Origin: Clostridium sp. chh4-2
Lineage (GTDB): Bacteria; Bacillota; Clostridia; Lachnospirales; Lachnospiraceae
Direction of reading: 5' to 3'
Length of the DNA stretch: 64,000 nucleotides
Assembly: GCF_002899675.1 (NCBI RefSeq)
Contig: NZ_PKUU01000006.1
Span: 124,001 to 188,000, forward strand
Below, in pieces: positions 42,785-51,497 of this stretch. The notes beneath the pieces were generated by a model that saw only the letters and a program-made list of their open reading frames with translations, was not told the DNA's origin and ran no database searches. Position 1 is the first letter of the stretch; each line of letters begins with the position of its first letter. A program made the position numbers and the translations under genes.

Positions 42785-44236
42785 TTATAATAATTTCTCC
42801 GCAGACGGTTTTGTGTTTTTCCATCCCTGCCCTGCCGCCCAGAGTCTGTAATTGCGCCTTTGTTCTTTCTCCTCATCTGATCCGCCGCAGCCGTTGATCG
42901 TCTCCAAAAAGCTTATATAGCCGCGGTATCCTCCCACATCGTCCATAACGGATTTGCCTACCGCCTCAATACAAACCGGCGCATGGGAAGCACGAACCTT
43001 TTGGACAGCCTCTAAAATTCTTCTGTCTTCTGATTCCGCCGCGCTGAGGGTGTATAACTCAATAAGAACCTTCCAGTCGTCGCCAAAATCATACTGATAG
43101 TCGATACAGTTGCAGACGGGCCCGTCATCGGGATATCCGCTGTTTTCCCCTATATCCGCCCTGCTGTTCAGCACGGAAGCCACCGGCAGGCTCTCCCGGA
43201 TCCTGTTAAAGCTGCCGTCAAATATAATTGCGCTTTGCAGGTCTGCCAGCCGCAAATTTTCAAAATCCGCTAAATCCACCTTTTTTTCCCGCTTCATCAG
43301 CTTTCCAGTGTTCTCAGAAACCGCTTCGAAATAATCCGGCACCGTAACGGTTCCGATCTTTTTCATCGTTTTTTCCGTTTCTTCTATAAAATCATAGGCA
43401 TATTCCAAGGTTTCCACATCAGAATCATAATAATAGGGCCCCTTATATTTCTTTTTCATCCACCGCACTCCGGAGGGCCCATCCTGATCGTAATCATCAT
43501 CCCAAAAATATCCGGGATCATCCGTGGGAACCCGGAAGAGATATCCTGCCAGCCGCTTCCAGACTTTATATTTCCCCCCATGTGTCAGCCGCTCAAAATC
43601 TTCCTCTTCCAGGCAGAATTGATGCAAATGGCTGTTTCTCCATCCAAAAAGCCTCTGAATCGCATAATGGAGCGCATGGAAAGTCATATCCTCCGGAATC
43701 AGTATATCCCGGGTAATCGCCTCCCCTCCGTTATAGCGCTCTAATATCCGCTGCTCACTCGCAAGAAACCATGCAGAATAAAGCTCCAGGTGAAGGCGGT
43801 AAACCTTTAGGTTCTTCTCTTCCTGGCGGCATCCCTCTTCCTTGCGTTTTTGCTCCAGCCCCGTCTCCCACAGTCTGATGATCTCCTGCTGTTCCTCTTC
43901 CGGCAGACGTGATAATTTTTCCAAAAGCCCGGTCAAAGCAAGGCTTTGGTGAAGCATCCGTCGAGCCGTTTCCATGCTTCGCCCTTCTTTTTTATACATA
44001 GGTCCGATTCCCTGGTAAAGCCACCTGACATTTACATGAAACTGCTCGCAAACCCCGAAAAGCCAGCGGAGATCCGGCTGTATCCTGTCATTCTCCATCC
44101 TGGACAGCTGAACCACACTAACCCCCGTCCTGTCGGCAAATTCCGCCTGTTTTAATCCCGAATCCTTTGCTGATGTGTGATAAAGAAGTAGTAGAAGTGT
44201 AAAAAATTTTGCCGTTCCTATCCGGCGTTTGCGCAT
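42785..44236 (-). CDS. HTH plus pRiA4b ORF-3-like protein, 5' end disrupted
   Basis: Up to 483 aa. An XRE HTH (KDSGLKQAEFADRTGVSVVQ ... LSRMENDRIQPDLRWLFGVC) is followed from about residue 140 by a pRiA4b ORF-3 (PF07929-type) domain: VYRLHLELYSAWFLASEQRI, MTFHALHYAIQRLFGWRNSH and YDFGDDWKVLIELY. Function unknown. The first 13 codons lie in the hairpin that ends the neighbouring recombinase, and no ribosome binding site precedes the ATG at 44236. The HTH also lacks its usual first few residues. I infer that the mobile element cut off the true start, leaving this as a 5'-truncated gene. Confidence 0.7.
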   Translation of the reverse strand: MRKRRIGTAKFFTLLLLLYHTSAKDSGLKQAEFADRTGVSVVQLSRMENDRIQPDLRWLFGVCEQFHVNVRWLYQGIGPMYKKEGRSMETARRMLHQSLALTGLLEKLSRLPEEEQQEIIRLWETGLEQKRKEEGCRQEEKNLKVYRLHLELYSAWFLASEQRILERYNGGEAITRDILIPEDMTFHALHYAIQRLFGWRNSHLHQFCLEEEDFERLTHGGKYKVWKRLAGYLFRVPTDDPGYFWDDDYDQDGPSGVRWMKKKYKGPYYYDSDVETLEYAYDFIEETEKTMKKIGTVTVPDYFEAVSENTGKLMKREKKVDLADFENLRLADLQSAIIFDGSFNRIRESLPVASVLNSRADIGENSGYPDDGPVCNCIDYQYDFGDDWKVLIELYTLSAAESEDRRILEAVQKVRASHAPVCIEAVGKSVMDDVGGYRGYISFLETINGCGGSDEEKEQRRNYRLWAAGQGWKNTKPSAEKLL

Positions 44237-44249
44237 TGCGCCGGATAGG
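44217..44249 (-). terminator. Terminator of the recombinase gene, at the element edge
   Basis: CCTATCCGGCG (44217-44227) and CGCCGGATAGG (44239-44249) are perfect complements. On the minus strand the stem is followed by AAAATTTTTTA after a short gap. Confidence 0.75.
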
Positions 44250-44257
44250 TCGGGCGG

Positions 44258-45868
44258 TCATTCGGGCAGGTCTACCTTGCCAACGAAAGAGTAATAAATA
44301 TCAATGTCCTGTCTGCGTGTGCCGTTCTCGTCATAGCTGCACTCATGCACAACGATTTTCTCCACAAACTCACGCAAAAGGGTAGGGGTAAGTTCTTCAA
44401 AGCTGGTGTACTTGCGGACAACATTCATAAACTTTTCTGCGTTTACCGTGGCTTCCTGCGCTTTGGAAAGCTCTGCCCGGATAGCGGCGGCTCTCTCTTT
44501 CAGTTCTTTCTGCTCGGCTTCATAGTCTGCCGACAGCTCCGTGAAACGCTCGTCTGAAATGCGCCCGGTCACGCTGTCCTCATACAGCCGCTTGAAGATA
44601 GCGGATAACTCGCTGATACGCTTCTCGGCGGCTTCCAGCTCCTTTTTCCTTGCGGCGTTCCTGCGCTTGCCCCCGTCCTCGTTCTGCTCGATCAGCAGCT
44701 TCATAAACCGGGCTTCGTGCTTCGCTGCATAGCTGGTGACTTTCCGCAGATTGTCGGTCACTCCGGCGGTCAACAGGTCGGTGCGGATAAAGTGCGCCGT
44801 ACAGTCACGGGTACGCTTCTTGTAGCTCCCGCAGATATAACAATCCTGCTTGCGGGTGGCGTTCTGGTAACGCTGCTGGTAAAGGACGCTGCCGCAGTCG
44901 GCACAAAAGAGTATGCCGGAGAATAAGCCCACTTCATCATAGCGGTTCGGGCGTTTGCGCTGCTTGCGTAACTCCTGCACACGCTCCCACATCTGGGTGT
45001 CAATGATAGGCTCATGGTGGTTCTCGAAAATCGCCTGTTTCTCAATGGGGTTCTCTACGCTGTGCTTGGTCTTGTAGGACGGCTTCTCCGTCTTGAAGTT
45101 TACCAGACAGCCCGTGTACTCCCTGTTTTCAAGGATATGTACCACGGTATTGGTCGCCCACTTGCACTCATAGCCGGGGTGGTAGCGGCGGGTGCTTCCC
45201 GTCCGACGGTATTCCAGCGTTCCCGGCGTGGGGATCTCCTGCTCTGTGAGCATACGGGCTATCTTGGTCGGCCCGTTCCCGGCAAGGCACAAGCTGTAAA
45301 TCTGCCGCACAACAGGGGCGGCTTCCCCGTCAATGATAAAATTTTCGTCCTCGTCCATAAAGTAGCCGTATACGGGTTTGCTCGTGACGGGCTTCCCGCT
45401 CATACCCTTAGACCGTTTTACTGCTTTGATTTTCTTGCTCGTATCTCTCACCAGCCATTCGTTAAAAATGTTCCGCAGAGGGGCAAAATCATTGTCGCCC
45501 TGTGCGCTGTCCACTCCGTCATTGATAGCGATAAAGCGGACGCCTTTCTGTGGGAAAATCATTTCCGTATACATTCCCACTTGCAGATAGTTTCGCCCTA
45601 ACCGTGACATATCCTTGACGATAACGGTGCCGACTTTTCCGGCTTCAATGTCCGCAAGCATGGCTTGAAAACCGGGTCTTTGGAAGTTCGCCCCAGAATA
45701 ACCGTCATCTGTGTACCATTGCAGATTGGAAAAGCCGTTCTGCTTCGCATAGGTTTCAAGAATACGCTTCTGGTTTGAAATAGAATTGCTCTCACCTTGC
45801 AGCTCGTCCTCGTGGGATAATCTCGGATAAAGGGCGGTAATAAGGTTTCGGGTGGTCTGTCTTAACAT
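44258..45868 (-). CDS. Large serine recombinase (TnpX/TndX type)
   Basis: About 536 aa. The N-terminal resolvase domain has ITALYPRLSHEDELQGESNS (catalytic Ser in RLSHEDE), GYSGANFQRPGFQAMLADIE and KDMSRLGRNYLQVGMYTEM. The recombinase domain and a zinc ribbon follow (FCADCGSVLYQQRYQ, CYICGSYKKRTRDC), then a coiled-coil DUF4368 tail. This enzyme excises and inserts the element. I used the ATG at 45868, 5 bases after GGAGG. It lies at the element edge, as in Tn4451-like elements. Confidence 0.93.
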   Translation of the reverse strand: MLRQTTRNLITALYPRLSHEDELQGESNSISNQKRILETYAKQNGFSNLQWYTDDGYSGANFQRPGFQAMLADIEAGKVGTVIVKDMSRLGRNYLQVGMYTEMIFPQKGVRFIAINDGVDSAQGDNDFAPLRNIFNEWLVRDTSKKIKAVKRSKGMSGKPVTSKPVYGYFMDEDENFIIDGEAAPVVRQIYSLCLAGNGPTKIARMLTEQEIPTPGTLEYRRTGSTRRYHPGYECKWATNTVVHILENREYTGCLVNFKTEKPSYKTKHSVENPIEKQAIFENHHEPIIDTQMWERVQELRKQRKRPNRYDEVGLFSGILFCADCGSVLYQQRYQNATRKQDCYICGSYKKRTRDCTAHFIRTDLLTAGVTDNLRKVTSYAAKHEARFMKLLIEQNEDGGKRRNAARKKELEAAEKRISELSAIFKRLYEDSVTGRISDERFTELSADYEAEQKELKERAAAIRAELSKAQEATVNAEKFMNVVRKYTSFEELTPTLLREFVEKIVVHECSYDENGTRRQDIDIYYSFVGKVDLPE

Positions 45869-45968
45869 AGTGTCCTCCATTTCCGACAGCCAGCCCCACT
45901 ATTCCGTATGACTATCATACCACACGCCGGGGCTGGCTGTACAGTCCTTTCTGCTTCTTTACGTCCCG

Positions 45969-46151
45969 TCAAATTGCCGATTTTTGTGTAGCAGCTTCCG
46001 CTTCCAGCACTTTCAGCATTTTATCGGCGGCGGTGGCGGTGGTGTCCTGCTTGAAATAGCCGGAAACGACAAGGACAGAATTACCTATGCGGATTTCCGT
46101 CACGCAATCCGGGCGGCGGGTGCTGCGGTCATTCTTTGGGGTGTTGGTCAT
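45969..46151 (-). CDS. TnpW-like transposon small protein
   Basis: 60 aa: TEIRIGNSVLVVSGYFKQDT and TATAADKMLKVLEAEAATQK are typical of the transposon-encoded TnpW family. ATG at 46151 with GGAGAG upstream; the start overlaps the stop of the DnaC-like gene (ATGA). Role in the element is unknown. Confidence 0.8.
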   Translation of the reverse strand: MTNTPKNDRSTRRPDCVTEIRIGNSVLVVSGYFKQDTTATAADKMLKVLEAEAATQKSAI

Positions 46152-47005
46152 AGGCGGCTCTCCTTTCTGTTCATCAGCTTTTTCAGTTGTCCCATTTTCT
46201 CCTGCGCCGTGGCTTTTCGGAAGTTGCTCCCGGTAAAGCGGACAGGAGAACACATTTCAATCAGACGGTCATAAATGCGGGCGTGGGCGGTGTCCTCCGG
46301 GTGCTGCAAGTCCTCCAGCGTGAGATTAGTCGTGACGATCAGCGGCCTGCCGCTGCGGTAACGGCTGTCAATCACGTTGTAGACCTGCTCTAAGCCGTAT
46401 TCCGTTCCCCGTTCCATTCCAAAATCGTCAAGGATAAGCAGCGGGAAGCTGCAAAGTCGGGAGATATATTCATTCCTGCCCTCAAAGCTGGCGGCAAGGT
46501 CACCCAATATCAATGCAAAGTTTGTCATGCACACGGGGATTTCACGCTCCATAAGGGCATTTGCGATACAGCCCGCAAAATAGCTCTTGCCTGTGCCAAC
46601 GCCGCCCCATAGCAGATAGCCAATGTTGCGCTCTTTCATGGTTTCCCAGTTCTCCACATAGAAATGGGCGTGTTCCATTTGCGGGCACTTGCCGTTGTCG
46701 TTCTCAAACGTCCAGCCCTGCATAGCCGGGTCTGTAAAGCCCCGCCGCTTCAACCGCTCGACAGTTTCAAGGTGACTGCGCTGTTTCTCTGCGGCTTCCC
46801 GTTCCTCACGCTCTGCCCGCTGGCAGTCACATTCTGCCGGGTGGCGGTCACGCCCCAGCCATGCGGCGGTTTCTTTGGGGAAATAGCCCTCTTTGGGCTT
46901 GTGGCACTTCCCGCAGTATAAAAGCCCGTCCTCGCCGGTGTAGTCCTCCGGCTCCGGCGTGGTGTCGGTCATATTCAAAATCATTTCATCAAATCCATTC
47001 GTCAT
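46148..47005 (-). CDS. DnaC/IstB-like ATP-binding protein
   Basis: 285 aa. An N-terminal zinc motif (LLYCGKCHKPKEGYF ... CDCQRAE) is followed by an AAA+ domain with Walker A GGVGTGKSYFAG, Walker B LLILDDFGMERG and sensor I VTTNLTLEDL. This is the layout of DnaC-type helicase loaders in ICEs and plasmids. With the initiator protein it would support replication of the excised circle. It overlaps both neighbours by 4 bases, in one operon. Confidence 0.88.
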   Translation of the reverse strand: MTNGFDEMILNMTDTTPEPEDYTGEDGLLYCGKCHKPKEGYFPKETAAWLGRDRHPAECDCQRAEREEREAAEKQRSHLETVERLKRRGFTDPAMQGWTFENDNGKCPQMEHAHFYVENWETMKERNIGYLLWGGVGTGKSYFAGCIANALMEREIPVCMTNFALILGDLAASFEGRNEYISRLCSFPLLILDDFGMERGTEYGLEQVYNVIDSRYRSGRPLIVTTNLTLEDLQHPEDTAHARIYDRLIEMCSPVRFTGSNFRKATAQEKMGQLKKLMNRKESRL

Positions 47006-47760
47006 AAGCTCTCGCCCTCCTTACAGGTATAATCGGGTATGCCCTTTTTCGGGGCTTTCTTGGCTGCGTCCTCCTGCGCCCACTTGAAAATCGTGGCTGC
47101 ATGGCTCTTGTATTTCCTCCCGCTGGAAGCGATATGGCAGGATAGGCGGTCAATGTAATACTCCCACTTGCCGGGAAGCTCTGTTTTCAGCCCGTCAAGC
47201 TCCGTATCGGAAAGAATGACATTGTGGTATCTGCCATAGGCGGCGGGGGCGGGGTGTCCCGTTTCTAACTCTCTCTCTTTTTCTATTTCTATATCTATCT
47301 CTTTCTCTATCTCTATCTCTGGTGGACAAATGTCCGCTCGATATGGTGGACATTTGTCCGCCCCTGTCTGCGGCAGGGCTTTTTGTTCCTGCAAAGCCAG
47401 CCGCGCCCTGCGCTTGCGCTCCCCCTCGGTAGAGGACTGGCCGATTAAAAGCTCAATGTTGCTCATGTAGAGTGCGCCGCTTGGCAAAGGCTCCACAAGC
47501 CCCAGCTTCATAAAGATTTTCAAAGCTCTCTCTACGGTACCTACCTGCTGGCGGGTAATGGTCGCAATCATCTGGGCGGTGTAGGGGATATTCTCGTCAA
47601 GCTGCAATTTCCCGCCGTTTTTCAGCGATTTCAAGTACAGCTTCAAGAGAATGTTGGAATAGATAACGCCGTCCTGCATACTTTCCAGCAGAACGATTGC
47701 ATCATCGTCAAAATAGCTCTCTTTCAGCTTGAGGTAGTAATATTTGCGGTTATCTGCCAT
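47002..47760 (-). CDS. Replication initiator / phage replisome organiser-like protein
   Basis: About 252 aa. It begins ADNRKYYYLKLKESYFDDDA, the start of the phage_rep_org_N winged helix, with SLKNGGKLQLDENIPYTAQM. A Glu/Ile-rich linker (EIEIEKEIDIEIEKERE) leads to a C-terminal DnaD-like tail. It is expected to open or mark the origin and recruit the DnaC-like partner. I chose the ATG at 47760, 8 bases after AGGAGG. Confidence 0.87.
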   Translation of the reverse strand: MADNRKYYYLKLKESYFDDDAIVLLESMQDGVIYSNILLKLYLKSLKNGGKLQLDENIPYTAQMIATITRQQVGTVERALKIFMKLGLVEPLPSGALYMSNIELLIGQSSTEGERKRRARLALQEQKALPQTGADKCPPYRADICPPEIEIEKEIDIEIEKERELETGHPAPAAYGRYHNVILSDTELDGLKTELPGKWEYYIDRLSCHIASSGRKYKSHAATIFKWAQEDAAKKAPKKGIPDYTCKEGESL

Positions 47761-47941
47761 AGGCTGCGTCCTCCTTTTTCCAGCGTTTGGAATAATAGCG
47801 AGGGCATAGTATGATAACCGCCCGGAAGCTCTGTTTGCAGTCACGGGTGCAGCCCCGGCATAGGTCGTTGTAAGTGATACGGTTGCGGTGGTTGAGGAAG
47901 AAAGACCATTCCAGCCGCCGCTTCTTGCTCATTCTCGGCAA
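47750..47941 (-). CDS. Small Cys-rich element protein
   Basis: 63 aa, basic, with KKRRLEWSFFLNHRNRITYN and YNDLCRGCTRDCKQSFRAVI (three closely spaced Cys, possible zinc site). Near-identical small proteins recur at this position of Tn1549/TnpX-type elements, as I recall. GGAG lies 7 bases before a TTG at 47941, so I favour TTG as the start; the ATG at 47932 would be too far from the site. Overlaps the initiator start. Confidence 0.6.
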   Translation of the reverse strand: MPRMSKKRRLEWSFFLNHRNRITYNDLCRGCTRDCKQSFRAVIILCPRYYSKRWKKEDAAYGR

Positions 47942-48127
47942 TGGTAAGCTCCTTTCTGCCGTTCCTATCGGTGTAGCGGGATAGGGGGCATTTTCTGTAT
48001 GTTCTCGGTATCATTTTCGGGCTTTTTCTGCCCTGTAAGCCCCGTTTGGAAGTCGGGGAGTATTGCGGTAAGGGTTCATATCATACCTGTATTTTTGTAG
48101 GGTTTCGGTATCATTTCGGGGCGGTCT

Positions 48128-49759
48128 TTAACGCTCCTGTTCACGCTTTTTCTGCTGGCTCGGTGCGCCCCTTAAAATCTGGTCGATATTGCGTCTGACT
48201 GTCTGAAGCTCCTGCGCCCGCTGGCGTTTCTCCCGGTAGTCGTTATATCCGGCGTTCTTCTGGACGGTAAGCTGCTCAATCTCCCTTTGCAGGGCTTTGC
48301 TGGCTGGCAGCTTGGTTATTCCATGCTCCCGGAAATAACGGGCGGCTGTGTCCGCTATGATAAAATCGCTTTCGTGCTGTTCCCGGTAGGCTCTCCGGGC
48401 TTTCTCCGATTTCTGCGCTTTCAGACCGTCACGGGCGGGCTTCGTGCCGATATAGCCCAAAAGGTTGCGCTGCAATTCCTTTTTCTCCCGGATAGCGGCT
48501 TCCAGCCCTTTCAGTCCGGCAAGGCTCTCCTGCGTGGCGGTGTTGGCTGCGGAAATGGCAGCGTCCAGCTCGTCCGGGGAAGAAAAGCCATACTGCTGGT
48601 AGAGCATGAGGGTAGCCGACATCTGTTTGAGGTTGTGCATGGTCGCCCACTTCTCATAGCCCCGTCCTTTCCCCTCGGCTCGCTTGGCGGCTATGTCTAC
48701 CATGCGCTGTACAGCGTCATTGTTCGGGGCGTTTTTCGCTTCTTTTTTCGTCCGTAAGCGGTCTTTGATACTGCCGGGGTATTCCGCTATGGCTGCGGGT
48801 TTTTCGGCGGCTCTGGCGGCGTTCTGCTCCAAAACGGAGAGGACAGCAGCCCGGTCAAAATCGTCCCCCAGCTTCCGGGCGGTAATTGGCTTCGTCCTGT
48901 CCGGCGTGAGGTAACTTAGCCGCCCCCGGCTCTCCTTGACGGTCACACCATGCCGGAGAAGCAGGGCGGCAAACTCATCAAAGCCGGAAGCAGCGGCAAG
49001 GGCTTCCCGGATAGTCCGGCGCAGCTTCGCCTTATCCGTTTCAAACTTGGTCTGCCGGGGCGCGATACCGTCCGCAGCAATAGGGGCGTTGGCTCTGTCA
49101 AGGGCAGCCTGTCCTTTCTTCTGCGCCCAATACTCACGCTCGGTAATGCGTTCTTTGCTGCCGTTCAAAAGGTCTATCTGGTAAAGCCCCTCGCTGTGGC
49201 ACATCTCCATGACTTCGGCTTTCAGATAGTTCATAGCTGCGTCCGTACAGCGGTGCTTGCAGCCTGCTTTCCTGTCCGCTGGCCTGTCCATGTGGGGCAG
49301 CATGGGAACCTCCGCAATCCGCAGACTGTTAATGACGATATGCACATGGATATTTTCGGTGTGGCTGTGTCCGTCCGGGTGGGTGCAGACAAGGGCCTGG
49401 TGTCCGGGGAAATGCTCGGCGCAGAACTTCTCGCCCAGCTCCTGCGCCCGATCAACGGTCAAGCCGTTGTCCGGGCCGTCCCGTGGGTCAAAGCTGATGA
49501 TGTAGTGGTGGCTCTTTACGTCCTCCCGTTTCTGGTTCTTGCCGTAGCGGAGATTGGAGCGCATACAGGCAACGGCAAAATCCTCCCCGCCACAATTCAG
49601 AGAGGATATGCGGTAGTCTACCCTCGGTATGAGCCGCCCGTCTGCGTCAAGGGTGGGCTTCATGGTAAACTCGTCATGCTCGAATGTGAGGTATTTTTCA
49701 GCGTCCCCGTAGTTGGCATTTTTAGAGCTGATATGTTTGAGTATCGCCAACGGCTTCAC
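48128..49759 (-). CDS. MobP-type relaxase
   Basis: 543 aa. The N-terminal relaxase domain has LAILKHISSKNANYGDAEKY, the active-site region near VKSHHYIISFDPRD, and the three-His metal motif HSHTENIHVHIVIN. The C-terminal 250 residues are helical and basic (many R/K/E/Q). It nicks oriT and carries the strand into the recipient. It overlaps mobC by 38 bases. Transfer would need a conjugation machine from elsewhere. Confidence 0.9.
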   Translation of the reverse strand: MKPLAILKHISSKNANYGDAEKYLTFEHDEFTMKPTLDADGRLIPRVDYRISSLNCGGEDFAVACMRSNLRYGKNQKREDVKSHHYIISFDPRDGPDNGLTVDRAQELGEKFCAEHFPGHQALVCTHPDGHSHTENIHVHIVINSLRIAEVPMLPHMDRPADRKAGCKHRCTDAAMNYLKAEVMEMCHSEGLYQIDLLNGSKERITEREYWAQKKGQAALDRANAPIAADGIAPRQTKFETDKAKLRRTIREALAAASGFDEFAALLLRHGVTVKESRGRLSYLTPDRTKPITARKLGDDFDRAAVLSVLEQNAARAAEKPAAIAEYPGSIKDRLRTKKEAKNAPNNDAVQRMVDIAAKRAEGKGRGYEKWATMHNLKQMSATLMLYQQYGFSSPDELDAAISAANTATQESLAGLKGLEAAIREKKELQRNLLGYIGTKPARDGLKAQKSEKARRAYREQHESDFIIADTAARYFREHGITKLPASKALQREIEQLTVQKNAGYNDYREKRQRAQELQTVRRNIDQILRGAPSQQKKREQER

Positions 49760-50120
49760 CTACTTTCTGCAAGACTTCAAACTTCAAGGCGGCAAGGTCG
49801 GCGGCGGCTCCCCGCACTTCCTTTTCCAGCCCCCGGTAGGGGCTTCCGTATTCGTTCAGGCTCCGGGCAATCTGGTTTAAGTTGCCGCCGATTTTCCCGT
49901 ACTCTGCCGTGAGCTTGGAGAGGGCGGCAAGCAGCCCGTCATTGACCGGGGAAACGGTGACAATGGGGCGTATGGTCGCTTTCCGTATGGCTTGCCGGAT
50001 AAACTCGGACTGGCTGATTTCATAAGCCGCCAGCCGCCCGGTGAAGTCGGCGTATTCTTCATCGGTCATGCGGGTCTTTACCACATGACGGCGGTGGGGC
50101 GTATTGTATTTCTTTCGCAT
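49722..50120 (-). CDS. mobC: MobC relaxosome accessory protein
   Basis: About 132 aa. A ribbon-helix-helix-like start (RHVVKTRMTDEEYADFTGRL ... ISQSEFIRQAIRKATIR) leads to the MobC core LTAEYGKIGGNLNQIARSLN. It binds near oriT and helps strand separation. ATG at 50120 with GGAGG upstream. The frame to 50294 reads through the oriT side and is not used. Confidence 0.9.
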   Translation of the reverse strand: MRKKYNTPHRRHVVKTRMTDEEYADFTGRLAAYEISQSEFIRQAIRKATIRPIVTVSPVNDGLLAALSKLTAEYGKIGGNLNQIARSLNEYGSPYRGLEKEVRGAAADLAALKFEVLQKVGEAVGDTQTYQL

Positions 50121-50321
50121 GGTCTGTGACCTCCTTTCTCGCCCGACAGGGCGCATAGCAGGGTTTGGGGAAGGCACTCCCCAACAAGATTCCCGCAGGG
50201 GCAAAAATAAGCGGAGAGCGAATTTTGGCACCTCGGTAGAATCTTGCTCTGAAAAACTCCGGCGTTCCCCGGCTCCCGTCCTTTCCGCTAACAAAACGTT
50301 TCAAAAGGGCTTTGCTACCCG

Positions 50322-50441
50322 CTATTCCGGCTTATCTTGAAAATTTTCCTTTCACTACCTACAACACCACGCAAAGCAAAATGGACGGAGATTTTTAGAA
50401 TTTCCCCTCTATTCCCTACAACACCACGCAAGCCGGAATAG
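50322..50441. other. Candidate origin of transfer
   Basis: In the 530-bp gap upstream of mobC, a 17-bp direct repeat CCTACAACACCACGCAA occurs at 50358-50374 and 50415-50431. A 12-bp inverted repeat, CTATTCCGGCTT (50322-50333) and AAGCCGGAATAG (50430-50441), encloses the first copy. Repeats beside mobC/relaxase genes are the usual oriT layout. No nick site can be named. The conserved AGCAGGGTTTGGGGAAGGCA segment also lies close by (50157-50182). No gene is supported in 50121-50653. Confidence 0.5.
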
Positions 50442-50653
50442 GCGGACAATGGCAGTATTTTTTTCTTTGATACCCTCTACGGATAAGTAAGGGATTTTGC
50501 CAACTGCGGCGGCTATTTTCCCTTTTGTTTTTTCATACTGGGGATTTTCAAAAATGCCAAACAGGAACGAAAAAAAGCAGCAAATCTGTTGAATAGATTT
50601 ACTGCTTTCTGGTTGCCGGCGAAGCGGCGGTTATTCAGTTGTAGGCGGTAGGG

Positions 50654-50857
50654 CTATCTCCCAAAGCGGAACTTGAAAATAGCTGTGAGAAGCGTCTGGG
50701 TGATGTAGTCCTCTGTATCTTGGTCTACCCGTCCATTCACACGGGCGGCACATTGTATGCGGCGGCGGTAATACTGCAATACAGTTCCCACCGCTTCCGG
50801 CTCCCCGCTGGCGGCTTGGACGATTGTTTCATAGGGGAGAAGCCTATTATTTCTCAT
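50654..50857 (-). CDS. HTH_16-type small regulator
   Basis: 67 aa: LLPYETIVQAASGEPEAVGT, VLQYYRRRIQCAARVNGRVD and TLLTAIFKFRFGR match the short HTH domain proteins paired with sigma factors in Tn916/CTn-type elements. The start overlaps the end of the sigma factor gene (ATG inside the last codons). Likely acts with it in control of the element. Confidence 0.82.
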   Translation of the reverse strand: MRNNRLLPYETIVQAASGEPEAVGTVLQYYRRRIQCAARVNGRVDQDTEDYITQTLLTAIFKFRFGR

Positions 50858-51293
50858 ATGCCATTCCCTCCATTTCCGCTTGGAGCTGCCGTAGGGCTTT
50901 TCGGATATGGTAGCCCGCTGTGCTGCGGCTGCGCCCGTACTGTCTGCCAATTTCGTGCTGTGGAATACGCTTGAAAAAGGACAGGTAAATCATTTCCCGC
51001 TCCCGTTCGTCCAGCCGTGACAGGGCTTCCGCAAGTAAACCGCTGCTGAAAATGACCGTATCGCCGCAAAGGGTAAGTATGTATTCCTCGTCCGGCTCCG
51101 GGGCTTGGAAATATTCATCTGTCGTGCCTAAAGGGTAGTGCTTTTCGTCTGTGAGGTATTCAAGGGATATTTCTCTTTTGTGCTTCCTGCTCCGTGTCCT
51201 CGCTGCGTTGATCGTTGCATTTCGGATAACGACTTTGCAAAAGGCATGGAAAGTGTACTCGATATGTTCCCGATATTCTTCTGTACAGGTCAT
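50847..51293 (-). CDS. Sigma-70 family (ECF-like) element sigma factor
   Basis: 148 aa. A basic N-terminus is followed by a region 4 HTH: ALSRLDEREREMIYLSFFKR, IPQHEIGRQYGRSRSTAGYH. The start is ATG at 51293 after GGGGG. Such sigma-like proteins in Tn916/Tn1549-type elements control excision or transfer genes. The 200 bp upstream (51300-51490) is a GC-rich region with inverted repeats, e.g. GGGCGAAGCCC near 51430. Confidence 0.88.
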   Translation of the reverse strand: MTCTEEYREHIEYTFHAFCKVVIRNATINAARTRSRKHKREISLEYLTDEKHYPLGTTDEYFQAPEPDEEYILTLCGDTVIFSSGLLAEALSRLDEREREMIYLSFFKRIPQHEIGRQYGRSRSTAGYHIRKALRQLQAEMEGMAYEK

Positions 51294-51497
51294 GGAAAAT
51301 CCCCCTTTCCTCCCAAAAGGGCTGTGGCTGGTTAGTAGTTGCTTTTTATGATAGTAAGGGGCGGCAGCACTTTAGGCTGTCGCTCCTTGACTGCCTAACT
51401 GCAAAACCGGGCGGGGCTGTCAACGGCGGGCGAAGCCCGTTCATCTTGACCGTTGACTGGCTCGGCCGGGTTTGCTATTTATCCGGCAAACTTGAAT

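Noticed and set aside
44207-44236. First codons of the pRiA4b-like frame as a true N-terminus
   Set aside because: They lie in the recombinase terminator hairpin and no ribosome binding site precedes them.
49722-50294. MobC frame extended upstream to 50294
   Set aside because: The extension reads through the conserved non-coding segment near oriT; GGAGG and ATG at 50120 give the usual MobC start.
50358-50431. CRISPR-like repeat
   Set aside because: Only two direct repeats and no repeat-spacer series; the position fits oriT better.
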